Source of the DNA: Enterobacter pseudoroggenkampii
GTDB lineage: Bacteria; Pseudomonadota; Gammaproteobacteria; Enterobacterales; Enterobacteriaceae
Length of the DNA: 64,000 nt
Assembly (NCBI RefSeq): GCF_026420145.1
Contig: NZ_JAPMLV010000001.1
Span: 2,604,001 to 2,668,000, forward strand
Direction: 5' to 3'
A program made the translations under genes and the position numbers. This document shows positions 47,012 through 56,891 of this stretch, one piece after another. Numbering within the stretch: position 1 is the stretch's first letter; each line of letters opens with the position of its first letter. The notes under the pieces were generated by a model. That model did not search any database, was not told the DNA's origin, and saw only the letters and a list, made by a program, of their open reading frames with translations.

Positions 47012-48190
47012 TTAACGCGTGATCGCGTACAGCGTGCCGTCTTTTGCCTGAATCAGCAGCTTGCCATCGGCCACAACCGGATCGGTCAGGAAACCAGAGC
47101 TGTCGACTTTTTGCTGTGCAACAAAGCGGCCGTTATCCGGATCGATCCAGTGCATATACCCTTCGCTGTCGCCCACAACCAGGCTACCGTTGTACAGCGC
47201 TGGCGAGGTCAGCAGACGGTGCAGCAGGTCGCTTTGCGTCCACAGCGTTACGCCGCCTTCGGTGCTCAGAGCCAGCAGACGGTCGTTCTGGTCAACCATA
47301 TAGATACGGTTACCCTCAACGATGAAATCGTTCACAGAGCCCAGCTCACGTTTCCACATGATCTGGCCGCTGCGCAGATCCAGCGCGGTCAGGTTGCCGT
47401 TATAGGCCAGCGCGTAAACCACACCGTTAACGATGACCGGCGTTGTGTCTACGTCGCTCAGACGGTCAATTTCCGTTGAGCCAGTGGCCTGAGAGATACG
47501 CTGCTGCCAGATCATCTGGCCCTGCTGCATCAGCACTGCGCTCACGCGACCGTTGTCACCGCCCACAATGGCAGCGCCAAATGCGGTAGCCGGAGCGGAT
47601 TCGCCGCGCAGAGAGAGTGCTGGCATATCCAGGTTAACGGTCCATTTCACCAGACCGTCCGCTTCGTTCAGCGCCTGCAGCTGGCCGTTGCTGGTATGAA
47701 TCAGCACCAGGCCGTCGCTCACCACCGGGCGAGACAGGGATTCACCCGCTACGGTTGTTTGCCAGGCAATGGAGCCGTCGCTGCTGTTCAGGGCATAAAC
47801 CTGCGCTTTTTCGCTGCCCACGTAGACGTGGCCACCGGCAACGGTCAGGCCGCCAGACAGCAGTGCAGGCTTACGGGAGAACCAGCCGTCTTTTTCCGCC
47901 AGGTTAACGGACCACACTTCTTTTCCGTCATCGGCGTTCACCGCTTTCACGGTACCTTTGCGGTCAGCGGCATAGACAACGCTGTCTGCATAGGCCGGAT
48001 GAAGGTTGGAATAGAAATCACCAATCCCACTGCCCACGGAGACATCCCACGCGGTGGATGGGGTAAACTGGTTTTCAACCGTCGGCAGTGGGGACATTTT
48101 CACAACGTCTTCTTCGCCACTGAACAGTGAACAACCACTCAATAACGTAACAGAAAGCAGTCCTGGCAGAAGTAATTTACGCAATTGCAT
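47012..48190 (-). CDS. bamB: Outer-membrane protein assembly lipoprotein BamB
   Basis: A 392-residue lipoprotein equal in length to E. coli BamB. The signal peptide ends in LLSGC with the lipidated Cys20. The rest is an eight-bladed beta-propeller of PQQ-like repeats (for example VYVGSEKAQVYALNSSDGSIAWQ, in part). It is part of the BAM complex in the outer membrane and helps BamA fold porins. It lies 10 bp after yfgM in the same operon, and a strong hairpin separates it from der. Confidence 0.97.
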   Translation of the reverse strand: MQLRKLLLPGLLSVTLLSGCSLFSGEEDVVKMSPLPTVENQFTPSTAWDVSVGSGIGDFYSNLHPAYADSVVYAADRKGTVKAVNADDGKEVWSVNLAEKDGWFSRKPALLSGGLTVAGGHVYVGSEKAQVYALNSSDGSIAWQTTVAGESLSRPVVSDGLVLIHTSNGQLQALNEADGLVKWTVNLDMPALSLRGESAPATAFGAAIVGGDNGRVSAVLMQQGQMIWQQRISQATGSTEIDRLSDVDTTPVIVNGVVYALAYNGNLTALDLRSGQIMWKRELGSVNDFIVEGNRIYMVDQNDRLLALSTEGGVTLWTQSDLLHRLLTSPALYNGSLVVGDSEGYMHWIDPDNGRFVAQQKVDSSGFLTDPVVADGKLLIQAKDGTLYAITR

Positions 48191-48200
48191 CGGGTCCCTC

Positions 48201-48821
48201 TCAGACGGACAAATTATTTATTTTCATCTGCATCATTTCGCTCAGCGCAGGTGAAGCATTGCTCTCTACGCCAGCTTGCCACGCTTTACGCGCGCCCGCT
48301 TTGTCACCTTTGCTCAGCAGTGCTTCACCGCGCAGATCGGCAACGATGGCAGCAAAACCTTCGCCTTTGATGGTATCGAGCGTTTTCAGCGCATCGTCAG
48401 CTTTCTTCTGCTGAACCTGAATACGTGCCAGGCGCAGATTGATCACCGCTTTCAGGTTATCATCGCTGGCCGCAGCAAGGCTCTGAGAGAGCTGAGCAGC
48501 GGCTTTATCCAGTTCGTTCTTATCAACGTACTGCTGAGCCACTTCCAGCGCAGCCAGTGCACCGTAGGTGTTTTTGTTGTCAGCCGCAAATTTCTCTGCC
48601 GCCGTCAGCGTTTGCGGCTGATCGGCACGAATTGCGCTCACGGTATTTTCATAGGACAGGGACGCGTCGCGCGCAGAATCTGCCTGATGATTGTTCCAGT
48701 AACGCCAGCCCACCAGCGCACCGACACCTAAAATAACCCCAACAACCAGCGCTTTGCCGTTTTCAACAAAGAAGCGTTTAATCGCGTCGACCTGATCGTG
48801 TTCGTTCTCGTAAATTTCCAC
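48201..48821 (-). CDS. yfgM: YfgM, SecYEG-associated TPR ancillary subunit
   Basis: 206 residues, equal to E. coli YfgM. A short cytoplasmic start, one membrane span (about residues 23-41, ALVVGVILGVGALVGWRYW) and a periplasmic TPR-like helical domain. It associates with PpiD at the Sec translocon and aids passage of proteins to periplasmic chaperones. The start is GTG at 48821 after AAGGA. It lies between hisS and bamB, with gaps of 13 and 10 bp. Confidence 0.94.
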   Translation of the reverse strand: MEIYENEHDQVDAIKRFFVENGKALVVGVILGVGALVGWRYWNNHQADSARDASLSYENTVSAIRADQPQTLTAAEKFAADNKNTYGALAALEVAQQYVDKNELDKAAAQLSQSLAAASDDNLKAVINLRLARIQVQQKKADDALKTLDTIKGEGFAAIVADLRGEALLSKGDKAGARKAWQAGVESNASPALSEMMQMKINNLSV

Positions 48822-48834
48822 GCAGTCCTTCTCC

Positions 48835-50109
48835 TTAGCCCAATAGTGTGCGCAAGTGCGCCGCAACGCCGTCCTGCGTTACCGTTGTCTGCTCACCAGA
48901 GCGCAGGTCCTTCACCACCACTTCGCCGTTAGCCACTTCGGACTCGCCCAGCACCAGTGCAATACTTGCGCCCCACTTATCGGCACGAGCAAACTGTTTT
49001 TTGAAGTTGCCGCCGCCATGGTTGGTCATCAGCTTAACGCCCGGCAGCGCATCGCGCACGCGTTCGGCAAGCTGCATCGCCGCAGACTGCGTTTCCGCGC
49101 CTGAGGCCACCAGGTATATATCGACAACGGATTCTGCTTTAAATTCCAGATTAACTGCCTGAACCAGCAAAACAAGTCGCTCAAGGCCCATAGCAAAGCC
49201 CACAGCAGGCGCTGCGCGACCACCAAGTTGCTCAACCAGACCGTCATAACGGCCGCCCGCGCATACGGTGCCCTGAGAGCCGAGGCTCGTGGTCACCCAC
49301 TCAAACACGGTACGGTTGTAGTAGTCCAGACCGCGCACCAGGCGCTGGTTCACGGTATAGGCGATGCCTGCCGCTTCAAGCAGCTTGCACAGGCCCGCGA
49401 AGTGTTCGCGAGATTCTTCATCCAGGTAGTCGCCAAGCGCAGGCGCATCGTTCAGCAGTGCCTGAACATCCGCGTTTTTGGAATCCAGAACACGCAGCGG
49501 GTTGCTGTACATGCGACGCTTGCAGTCTTCGTCCAGCTTCTCTTTATGCTGTTCCAGGAACGCAACCAGCGCATCTCGGTAGTTAGCGCGAGCTTCCAGA
49601 GAACCAATAGAGTTCAGTTCAAGGGAAACGTGATCGGCGATACCGAGCGCACGCCACCAGCGGGCGGTCAGCATAATCAGTTCGGCGTCGATGTCCGGGC
49701 CCTGCAGACCAAAGACTTCCACACCCAGCTGATTGAACTGGCGATAACGACCTTTCTGAGGACGTTCGTGGCGGAACATCGGGCCGATATACCACAGGCG
49801 CTGCTCCTGATTGTACAGAAGACCATGTTCGATGCCGGCGCGTACGCAGCCCGCCGTACCTTCCGGACGCAGGGTCAAGCTGTCGCCGTTGCGGTCCTCA
49901 AAGGTGTACATCTCTTTTTCAACCACGTCGGTGACTTCACCAATCGCGCGTTTGAATAACGGGGTCTGCTCTACAATCGGCAAACGGATTTCGCTGTAAC
50001 CGTAGCTGCCGAGCACCTGCTTCAGTGTGCCTTCAATGCGCTGCCAGATGGCGGTTTCGCCAGGCAGATAATCGTTCATGCCGCGGATGGCTTGAATGTT
50101 TTTTGCCAC
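48835..50109 (-). CDS. hisS: Histidyl-tRNA synthetase
   Basis: 424 residues, equal to E. coli HisS. A class II synthetase that charges tRNA-His. The start is GTG at 50109 ([15 protein letters not shown]), as in E. coli. Visible motifs are motif 2 [17 protein letters not shown] (about residues 108-124), the histidine-A motif [12 protein letters not shown] (about 259-270), motif 3 GFAMGLERL and the C-terminal anticodon-binding domain. A terminator-like hairpin precedes it, so it may have its own promoter or depend on read-through from ispG. Confidence 0.97.
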   Translation of the reverse strand: MAKNIQAIRGMNDYLPGETAIWQRIEGTLKQVLGSYGYSEIRLPIVEQTPLFKRAIGEVTDVVEKEMYTFEDRNGDSLTLRPEGTAGCVRAGIEHGLLYNQEQRLWYIGPMFRHERPQKGRYRQFNQLGVEVFGLQGPDIDAELIMLTARWWRALGIADHVSLELNSIGSLEARANYRDALVAFLEQHKEKLDEDCKRRMYSNPLRVLDSKNADVQALLNDAPALGDYLDEESREHFAGLCKLLEAAGIAYTVNQRLVRGLDYYNRTVFEWVTTSLGSQGTVCAGGRYDGLVEQLGGRAAPAVGFAMGLERLVLLVQAVNLEFKAESVVDIYLVASGAETQSAAMQLAERVRDALPGVKLMTNHGGGNFKKQFARADKWGASIALVLGESEVANGEVVVKDLRSGEQTTVTQDGVAAHLRTLLG

Positions 50110-50130
50110 GTTTATTCTCTTTCTATATAC

Positions 50131-50153
50131 AAAAAAAACCCAAAGAATGGGTT
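50131..50153 (-). terminator. Terminator downstream of ispG
   Basis: AACCCA (50137-50142) pairs with TGGGTT (50148-50153), then eight T on the minus strand (A at 50131-50138). It sits right before the hisS start and partly forms its leader, so it may attenuate rather than fully stop transcription. Confidence 0.65.
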
Positions 50154-50162
50154 CAATCATAC

Positions 50163-50185
50163 ATGGGAAGCGGCACGCTTCCCAT
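50163..50185 (-). other. Strong hairpin between ispG and hisS
   Basis: ATGGGAAGCG pairs perfectly with CGCTTCCCAT around GCA, 5 bp after the ispG stop and just upstream of the terminator at 50131-50153. The two stem-loops in tandem probably set the level of hisS transcription from the upstream genes. Confidence 0.6.
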
Positions 50186-50189
50186 CACG

Positions 50190-51308
50190 TTATTTTTCAA
50201 CCTGCTGAACGCTGATACGCTGTGTTTCGTCCATCATGGCGGCTTTGGCGCGGATGCGGGCTTCAAGCTGGTCGATCATGTCGCTATTATCCAGACGATC
50301 TTTACGAACGCCATCTTCATAGAGACCACTTTTCTTGTTACCGCCGGTTACGCCCAGGGTGGACACCAGTGCTTCACCCGGACCGTTTACCACACAACCG
50401 ATGATGGAAACGTCCATCGGGGTGATAATGTCTTCCAGACGTTGCTCCAGGGCATTCACCGTCCCGATCACATCGAACTCCTGGCGTGAACAGGTTGGGC
50501 AGGCAATGAAGTTGATCCCACGCGCGCGAATACGAAGTGATTTCAGAATATCGAAACCGACTTTGATCTCTTCGACCGGATCGGCCGCCAGCGAGACGCG
50601 CAGGGTGTCACCGATCCCTTCAGAGAGCAGCAGCCCCAGACCGATCGCGGATTTTACAGAGCCGCTGCGCAGGCCGCCCGCTTCGGTGATCCCGAGGTGC
50701 AGAGGCTGGTCGATCTGCTTTGCCAGCAGGCGGTAAGATTCTACGGCAAGGAACACATCGGACGCTTTTACGCTGACTTTAAACTGATCGAAGTTGAGAC
50801 GATCGAGATGATCGACGTGGCGCATCGCGGATTCGAGCAGCGCCTGCGGCGTAGGCTCACCGTATTTTTCCTGAAGATCTTTTTCCAGGGAACCGGCGTT
50901 AACGCCGATGCGGATAGGAATATTTTTATCGCGGGCGCAGTCCACGACCATGCGGATACGCTCTTCGTTACCGATGTTGCCCGGGTTAATACGCAGGCAA
51001 TCGACGCCGTATTCGGCCACTTTCAGTGCGATGCGGTAGTCGAAGTGGATATCAGCCACCAGCGGAACGCTGACCTGCTGTTTGATCAGTTTGAACGCCT
51101 CAGCGGCATCCATGGTTGGGACGGAGACGCGAACAATATCCGCGCCTACACGTTCTAATGCTTTGATTTGATTGACCGTCGCTTCCACATCGGTGGTGCG
51201 CGTGTTGGTCATCGACTGAACGGCGATAGGTGCCCCATCGCCGATTGGCACATTCCCAACGTAAATCCGTTTCGATTTTCTACGTTGAATCGGAGCCTGG
51301 TTATGCAT
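50190..51308 (-). CDS. ispG: 4-hydroxy-3-methylbut-2-enyl diphosphate synthase (flavodoxin)
   Basis: 372 residues, equal to E. coli IspG (GcpE). It converts MEcPP to HMBPP in the MEP pathway of isoprenoid synthesis using a [4Fe-4S] cluster. The N-terminal TIM barrel runs to about residue 250. The cluster ligands are in [10 protein letters not shown] (about 270-273) and [10 protein letters not shown] (about 305-312, Cys and Glu). It is followed by hisS after two hairpins and preceded by rodZ with a 26-bp gap. Confidence 0.97.
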   Translation of the reverse strand: MHNQAPIQRRKSKRIYVGNVPIGDGAPIAVQSMTNTRTTDVEATVNQIKALERVGADIVRVSVPTMDAAEAFKLIKQQVSVPLVADIHFDYRIALKVAEYGVDCLRINPGNIGNEERIRMVVDCARDKNIPIRIGVNAGSLEKDLQEKYGEPTPQALLESAMRHVDHLDRLNFDQFKVSVKASDVFLAVESYRLLAKQIDQPLHLGITEAGGLRSGSVKSAIGLGLLLSEGIGDTLRVSLAADPVEEIKVGFDILKSLRIRARGINFIACPTCSRQEFDVIGTVNALEQRLEDIITPMDVSIIGCVVNGPGEALVSTLGVTGGNKKSGLYEDGVRKDRLDNSDMIDQLEARIRAKAAMMDETQRISVQQVEK

Positions 51309-51334
51309 GAAAAATCTCCCGCGTTGCCCGTCTG

Positions 51335-52348
51335 TTACTGTGCTGCTGATTGTTCGGCATTAACGGTAAGACGTGCAACCTGGTTAGTTCTGATAAAGCG
51401 GCTCAGGTCGACAGGTTTTCCTTGATACTGGATCTGTACCGCTGCCGGAGCGCCGATTTTAAGTTTATAAGGAGCCTGGCCGGTTAGGTTTAACGTGCCA
51501 TCTTTGCGCTGCAGGCCGCTGAACAGTTTTTTACCTGTCGCGTCAGTTACTTCCAGCCAGCAGTCGGCGCTGAAGTTCATCACCAGCGCGTTGGGATCGG
51601 CTGCTGTCGCCGTACCCGCCGGGCTGGTTGGCAGAGTCGCTGCGCTATTGTCTGCAGGCTGGGTAGCCGCAGGCGCGTTCGCCGCCGTATCAACATTCGC
51701 CTGAGAAGGGGCAACAACCGCGTTTTGATCCTGAGCCTGCGGCGCAGCGGTGTTAGCCGTTGCTACCGGGGTCTGTGCTGCACCGGTCGCCGACGCGTCT
51801 GGCGCTGCGGTCTGTGGCTCGCTGGAGGAAGCTGCACCGTCGGTATTCAACGGCACGCTCTGGCCGTTCTCACTTCCGGCCTGGTTGAGTTCGGCGGAGG
51901 ATTGATCGGCCATGGTGGTGATCTCTTCCTGTTGCGCCTTGTGGTTTTGCCACCACCATGCACCGGTCAGACCGATGACCACAAACAGCACCAGCCAGGT
52001 AAAGCTCATCAGCCAGCCATCACGTTTTTTACGACGTTTCCCCAAGGAGAAGGTCTGCATCGGCGCAACTTTTGCTGCACGGACCGGCGCCTGCTTCTCC
52101 ATCATTGGCAGTAATTCGTTTTCGGGGATGTGCACCAGTTTTGCGTAAGAGCGGATATAACCGCGCAAGAACGTTGAAGCCAGATCGGCAGGCGCCTTAT
52201 CTTCTTCAATATCGCGAACCGTGGAAACCTTCAGGCACAAGCGTTCCGCAACGGCTTGCTGGCTGAGTCCGAGTTGTTCACGGGCGTTGCGAAGACGAAC
52301 GCCAGTGGAGAGTGCTTCATGTTGGTCGTGAGTGGCTTCAGTATTCAT
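51335..52348 (-). CDS. rodZ: Cytoskeletal protein RodZ
   Basis: 337 residues. The N-terminal Cro/C1-type helix-turn-helix (about residues 18-85, [25 protein letters not shown]) binds MreB. A basic patch KRRKKRDG and one membrane span (about 112-132) follow, then a long Ala/Pro/Thr-rich periplasmic linker (about 150-245) and a conserved C-terminal beta domain ([14 protein letters not shown]). It is needed for rod shape. The linker differs most from E. coli RodZ, as expected. It is first of the rodZ-ispG-hisS group. Confidence 0.96.
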   Translation of the reverse strand: MNTEATHDQHEALSTGVRLRNAREQLGLSQQAVAERLCLKVSTVRDIEEDKAPADLASTFLRGYIRSYAKLVHIPENELLPMMEKQAPVRAAKVAPMQTFSLGKRRKKRDGWLMSFTWLVLFVVIGLTGAWWWQNHKAQQEEITTMADQSSAELNQAGSENGQSVPLNTDGAASSSEPQTAAPDASATGAAQTPVATANTAAPQAQDQNAVVAPSQANVDTAANAPAATQPADNSAATLPTSPAGTATAADPNALVMNFSADCWLEVTDATGKKLFSGLQRKDGTLNLTGQAPYKLKIGAPAAVQIQYQGKPVDLSRFIRTNQVARLTVNAEQSAAQ

Positions 52349-52641
52349 TCGCTACAACTACTGGTACGTGAAAAATAAGGGTTCAGGCGCCGGTGAGTCA
52401 CAATGCCACCCGCACCGCGAAACTTCTGGTCAGTTAACCTTGAACAGAGAGTATAAGACTGTCAGCCCGGAGATGACAGTACAGCCCTGCCCGTACGGCT
52501 AAACTGTTGTTACGTCGTTACATACTGCCCGAAAGTCGAATGAAACGCACCGTAATTATTGATCAGTCATCACGAATCTGACTGATTATTCAGTAAGGTT
52601 ATGCTTCACGGCGCAGATAATGCGCCGCGAGTGCATAATAA

Positions 52642-53808
52642 TCAAACAGCTTTAACCGCGATCGTCTCGCCCTGCATGCGTTTACGCAGGGTACGTTTAG
52701 TACGGTCAATGACATCACCTGCCAGCTGTCCGCATGCGGCATCAATGTCATCACCACGGGTTTTACGCACGATGGTGGTGAAACCATACTCCATCAGCAC
52801 CTTGGAGAAACGGTCGATACGGCTGTTCGAGCTACGGCCATACGGCGCGCCCGGGAACGGGTTCCATGGGATCAGGTTGATTTTGCACGGCGTATCTTTC
52901 AGCAGTTCAGCCAGCTGATGCGCATGCTCGGTGCCGTCGTTGACGTGATCCAGCATCACGTACTCGATGGTCACGCGGCCCTGGTTGGCGTTGGATTTCT
53001 CCAGGTAGCGACGTACGGCAGCGAGGAAGGTTTCGATATTGTACTTTTTGTTGATCGGCACAATTTCGTCACGAATTTCATCGTTTGGCGCGTGCAGGGA
53101 GATCGCCAGCGCAACGTCAATCATGTCGCCAAGCTTGTCCAGCGCAGGCACAACGCCTGAGGTAGACAGCGTGACGCGACGCTTGGACAGACCAAAGCCA
53201 AAGTCATCCAGCATGATTTCCATCGCCGGAACGACGTTGGTCAGGTTCAGGAGCGGCTCACCCATCCCCATCATCACCACGTTGGTGATAGGACGCGTGC
53301 CAGTCACTTTTGCCGCGCCCACGATTTTCGCGGCACGCCAGACCTGACCGATAATTTCTGAAACACGCAGGTTACGGTTAAAGCCTTGTTGCGCGGTTGA
53401 GCAGAATTTGCACTCCAGCGCACAGCCAACCTGAGAGGAGACGCACAGCGTGGCGCGGTCTTCTTCCGGGATGTAGACAGTTTCAACGCGCTGATCGCCG
53501 ACCGCAATCGCCCATTTGATGGTGCCATCTGCGGAGCGCTGCTCTTCCACCACTTCCGGTGCGCGGATTTCAGCCACTTCTTTGAGCTTGTTGCGCAGGA
53601 CCTTGTTGATGTCAGTCATGTCATCAAAATTGTCGCTGCAGTAATGGTACATCCACTTCATGACCTGATCGGCACGAAACGGCTTTTCGCCCATCTCTTT
53701 AAAGAACTCGCGCATCTGCTGACGGTTCAGATCCAGCAGGTTGATTTTTCCATTTTTATTGGGAACCGCAGGAATGGCGACTTCGGAGGTATTCACTAGT
53801 TCAGACAT
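52642..53808 (-). CDS. rlmN: 23S rRNA/tRNA m2A methyltransferase RlmN
   Basis: 388 residues (E. coli 384). A radical-SAM enzyme that methylates C2 of A2503 in 23S rRNA and A37 in some tRNAs. The cluster motif CALECKFCS (CxxxCxxC) lies near residues 129-137. [10 protein letters not shown] and the methyl-carrier cysteine in [11 protein letters not shown] near the C-terminus are intact. The N-terminus is slightly longer than in E. coli ([19 protein letters not shown]). It lies between ndk and rodZ, with about 290 bp of non-coding DNA before rodZ. Confidence 0.96.
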   Translation of the reverse strand: MSELVNTSEVAIPAVPNKNGKINLLDLNRQQMREFFKEMGEKPFRADQVMKWMYHYCSDNFDDMTDINKVLRNKLKEVAEIRAPEVVEEQRSADGTIKWAIAVGDQRVETVYIPEEDRATLCVSSQVGCALECKFCSTAQQGFNRNLRVSEIIGQVWRAAKIVGAAKVTGTRPITNVVMMGMGEPLLNLTNVVPAMEIMLDDFGFGLSKRRVTLSTSGVVPALDKLGDMIDVALAISLHAPNDEIRDEIVPINKKYNIETFLAAVRRYLEKSNANQGRVTIEYVMLDHVNDGTEHAHQLAELLKDTPCKINLIPWNPFPGAPYGRSSNSRIDRFSKVLMEYGFTTIVRKTRGDDIDAACGQLAGDVIDRTKRTLRKRMQGETIAVKAV

Positions 53809-53861
53809 AATATTTTCCGGCCTCGTTGTTACACGTTATGGCCCATGGAGGGTTGAATAGA

Positions 53862-53897
53862 AACGCCCCGGAAAGCAGTCTGCTCGTCCGGGGCGTT
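53862..53897 (-). terminator. Terminator of ndk
   Basis: AACGCCCCGG (53862-53871) pairs with CCGGGGCGTT (53888-53897) across a 16-nt loop. It lies about 80 bp past the ndk stop and ahead of rlmN. The T-run is weak. Confidence 0.65.
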
Positions 53898-53977
53898 GCA
53901 TTGTACAAAGTCTGGCGCAGGGATGCCACGTCTGGACGCGGCATTTACGAAAATAATGTGTAAACGAAACCGTTAAA

Positions 53978-54409
53978 TTAACGGGTACGTGGACACACTT
54001 CGCCTTCTGCGAAGAAGAAAGCGATTTCGCGTGCAGCAGATTCAACAGAGTCAGAACCGTGGGTGCCGTTCTCGGTGAAGCTGTCCGCATAGTCAGCGCG
54101 CAGAGTACCGGCCAGCGCGTTGTCCGGGTTGGTTGCACCCAGCAGGTCGCGGTGACGCTGTACGGCGTTTTCGCCTTCCAGCACGGATACCACGATTGGA
54201 CCGGAGGTCATGAACTCCACCAAGCCGTCAAAGAATGGGCGACCTTCGTGCTCAGCGTAGAAGCCGCGCGCCTGCTCAACGGTCAGGTGCAGCATTTTGG
54301 TGCCAACAATTTTGAACCCTGCAGATTCAAAGCGAGCGAAAATGCTGCCAATAACGTTTTTTGCCACCGCGTTTGGTTTGATGATGGAAAAAGTACGTTC
54401 AATAGCCAT
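53978..54409 (-). CDS. ndk: Nucleoside diphosphate kinase
   Basis: 143 residues, equal to E. coli Ndk. It moves gamma phosphates between nucleoside di- and triphosphates through a phosphohistidine. The active-site His is in NGTHGSDS (about residue 117), and SIIKPNAV at the N-terminus is the family start. The ATG at 54409 (MAIERTFS) is the family start; the in-frame upstream extension is not conserved. It is a single gene with a hairpin terminator after it. Confidence 0.97.
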   Translation of the reverse strand: MAIERTFSIIKPNAVAKNVIGSIFARFESAGFKIVGTKMLHLTVEQARGFYAEHEGRPFFDGLVEFMTSGPIVVSVLEGENAVQRHRDLLGATNPDNALAGTLRADYADSFTENGTHGSDSVESAAREIAFFFAEGEVCPRTR

Positions 54410-54565
54410 GATAACCTCTGTCAATGTTCTGTTGTTTTGCATACCTGAGTATGGTGTGGCGCGGATTATAATGAGCAATAGCGCCATTGCCTATGGATTC
54501 AGGTAACATTTTTTTAAAATAAGACGAGTTTTAGCAACAGCTCACATCTGAAAGCTGTTTTCAGA

Positions 54566-56890
54566 TCACTGCAGCGTAAAATTCACCGTCGCGACCTGCC
54601 CGGTCTCATCCATAACGAGTAACTGATAATCGCCCGACTTATCAAGCTGTAATGTGTAAATCCTTCCCTTCACACTCAGCGGTTCACCGTTCAAAAACCA
54701 CCAGCGCTCACCGCTGTTGCCGGTCGCCTGAAGCGGCAGCGAAACGCGGGATTCACCCGGGAGACGTTTGATAACGGCCCCTTCGCGCACGCCTGTCAGG
54801 ATGAGTGGCGCAGGTGCGTCCTGCGACAGCGGAGGACAGGTTGTTGATGAAGGCGGGATCCGTACCGCGCGACGCTCGGTTGCGGGCAGCCACGGTTCCA
54901 GCGGCAGCGGCCAGACATCCAGGACTTTTTCAGTTGCATCAGGGCAATCTGCCGCCACACGCTTACCCGTTTTATCCAGCCAGACCGGGAAACGAATGCC
55001 GCGTATGCCTTCCTGCTCCGGCAAGAGCAGCGTGGGCGGTTCACTCCCTTCCAGCAGCCAGGTCGACAGGCGACGCCGACAGTTTTCACTCCCTTCCGGC
55101 AGCGACTGGCCGCCCGGCCAGCAGATCACGCCCCGCCCGACGCTCTCCGGACGCGGGTCGCGAGGCAGGCGGGCTTCGTCTACCGTTGAGCGCGACTGAA
55201 GCAGGTTATTGACCTGGTTTAACAGCGGAACCGCGCTGGCAAACCCAAACTGTCCCGCCACGGGCGTGCCGTCCGGTCGTCCGGTCCAGATGCCGATCAC
55301 GTAGCGGGCATTCAGACCGATGGCCCAGGCATCACGGTAGCCGTAGCTGGTACCGGTTTTCCACGCCAGCGGCGCAACCTGGGGTAGCGCATTATCCGGC
55401 AGCGACTGCGCTTCATTGGCCAGAATACGGCGAATAATCCACGCCGAGCCAGGTGATAACAGCGGACGTTCTGTCAGCGGATCGCCCGGCTGTAAACGCA
55501 GCCGTCCCGCCTTACCGTGTCGGGCAAAGGCACTGTAAGCAGCGGCGATATCTGCCAGCCGCGCGCCTGCTCCACCGAGGATCAGGGAGAGATTCGGCTG
55601 TGCCCCCGCGGGCAGGATCAGCGGCAAACCTGCGTTACTGAGCATACCGGCAAATCGTTTTGGTCCGTAGGCTTCCAGCACCTGAACGGCAGGCAGGTTG
55701 AGGGAGCGCACCAGCGCTTCACTCATGCTGACCGGCCCGTGGAACCCGCTGTCAAAATTCCCGGGGCGATAATCACTGGTTTTTCTGGGAACGTCCTGAA
55801 GAAGCGAGGCGGGATGGATCAGGCCATCGTCCAGTGCCATACCGTAGATAAAGGGCTTCAACACCGATCCCGGGGATCGGATCGCATTGACCATATCCAC
55901 GTGGCTAAAACGACTGTCATCGTTAATATCCACCGATCCGACCCAGCCTCGCACTTTCATATCGGTATGATCCACGACGATCATCGCCAGCGAGCTGCGT
56001 GCCGGCAGGCGAGATTTCCAGTTCATCGCCAGCTCTTCCAGCTGCCGCTGTAGCCCGGCATCCAGCGTGGTGACTATTTTCGTGTCGCGGCTTTTACCGA
56101 GCATCATGCGTGCAAAAAGCGGCGCCAGCTGCGGCATCTGTCGGGGCGCCAGCCATACCGATTCTTCACGGGACTCTTTGACCTGCTTCGCGGACCAGAC
56201 GCCCTGCGTCGCCATGCGGTCGAGCACTTTATTGCGCGCCGCTTCGGCCCGTTCAGGCCAGCGATCCGGGCGTAAACGACTGGGTGCCTGCGGCAGCACC
56301 GCCAGCAGCGCCGCGTCGGAATAGCTGAGCTGCGACGGCGGCTTGCCCAGATACGTCCAGCTTGCCGCACCCACGCCCTGCAGCGTACCGCCAAACGGCG
56401 CGCGGTTGAGATAGAGCGTCAGGATGTCGCGTTTAGAGAGGTGCCACTCCAGCTGCATCGCACGCCAGAGCTGACGAATTTTGCCGCCAAAAGTACGCGG
56501 ATGCGGGTCCAGCAGGCGTGCCACCTGCATGGTCAGCGTACTGCCGCCAGAGACGACTTTGCCAGAACTGAGATCCTGCCAGGCGGCGCGCAGGACAGAG
56601 AGCGGGTTTACGCCGGGGTGATCCCAGAACCAGCGATCTTCGTACTGGATCAGCGCCTCAAGATAACGGGGAGAGACCTCTTCGATCGTCACCGGATAGC
56701 GCCAGATCCCGTCGCTGTCCGCAAAGCGCCACAGCGGCGTGCCCTTCTCATCCACCACCACCCGGGCGGGGTTAACCTCTTTCAGCGGTAACGGCCACAG
56801 GCGGTCGGCGGCGACAATCAGCCCCCATAAAACGAGAAGCGCTCCCGCCAGCCACAGCCAGCGGGAGCGTGTCAGACGTGCCATTCGCAT
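54566..56890 (-). CDS. pbpC: Penicillin-binding protein 1C
   Basis: A 774-residue bifunctional peptidoglycan enzyme close to E. coli PbpC. One N-terminal membrane anchor (about residues 10-28) is followed by a glycosyltransferase domain with YEDRWFWDHPGVNP (catalytic Glu near residue 85) and GGSTLTMQVAR. The transpeptidase domain has SPGSVLKP (nucleophile Ser), SLN and KTGTS. A C-terminal BiPBP_C domain ends the protein. The start chosen, ATG at 56890, is one base after the yfhM stop; an ATG two codons on is possible. It is co-transcribed with yfhM, a pairing widespread in bacteria. Confidence 0.95.
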   Translation of the reverse strand: MRMARLTRSRWLWLAGALLVLWGLIVAADRLWPLPLKEVNPARVVVDEKGTPLWRFADSDGIWRYPVTIEEVSPRYLEALIQYEDRWFWDHPGVNPLSVLRAAWQDLSSGKVVSGGSTLTMQVARLLDPHPRTFGGKIRQLWRAMQLEWHLSKRDILTLYLNRAPFGGTLQGVGAASWTYLGKPPSQLSYSDAALLAVLPQAPSRLRPDRWPERAEAARNKVLDRMATQGVWSAKQVKESREESVWLAPRQMPQLAPLFARMMLGKSRDTKIVTTLDAGLQRQLEELAMNWKSRLPARSSLAMIVVDHTDMKVRGWVGSVDINDDSRFSHVDMVNAIRSPGSVLKPFIYGMALDDGLIHPASLLQDVPRKTSDYRPGNFDSGFHGPVSMSEALVRSLNLPAVQVLEAYGPKRFAGMLSNAGLPLILPAGAQPNLSLILGGAGARLADIAAAYSAFARHGKAGRLRLQPGDPLTERPLLSPGSAWIIRRILANEAQSLPDNALPQVAPLAWKTGTSYGYRDAWAIGLNARYVIGIWTGRPDGTPVAGQFGFASAVPLLNQVNNLLQSRSTVDEARLPRDPRPESVGRGVICWPGGQSLPEGSENCRRRLSTWLLEGSEPPTLLLPEQEGIRGIRFPVWLDKTGKRVAADCPDATEKVLDVWPLPLEPWLPATERRAVRIPPSSTTCPPLSQDAPAPLILTGVREGAVIKRLPGESRVSLPLQATGNSGERWWFLNGEPLSVKGRIYTLQLDKSGDYQLLVMDETGQVATVNFTLQ

Positions 56891-56891
56891 A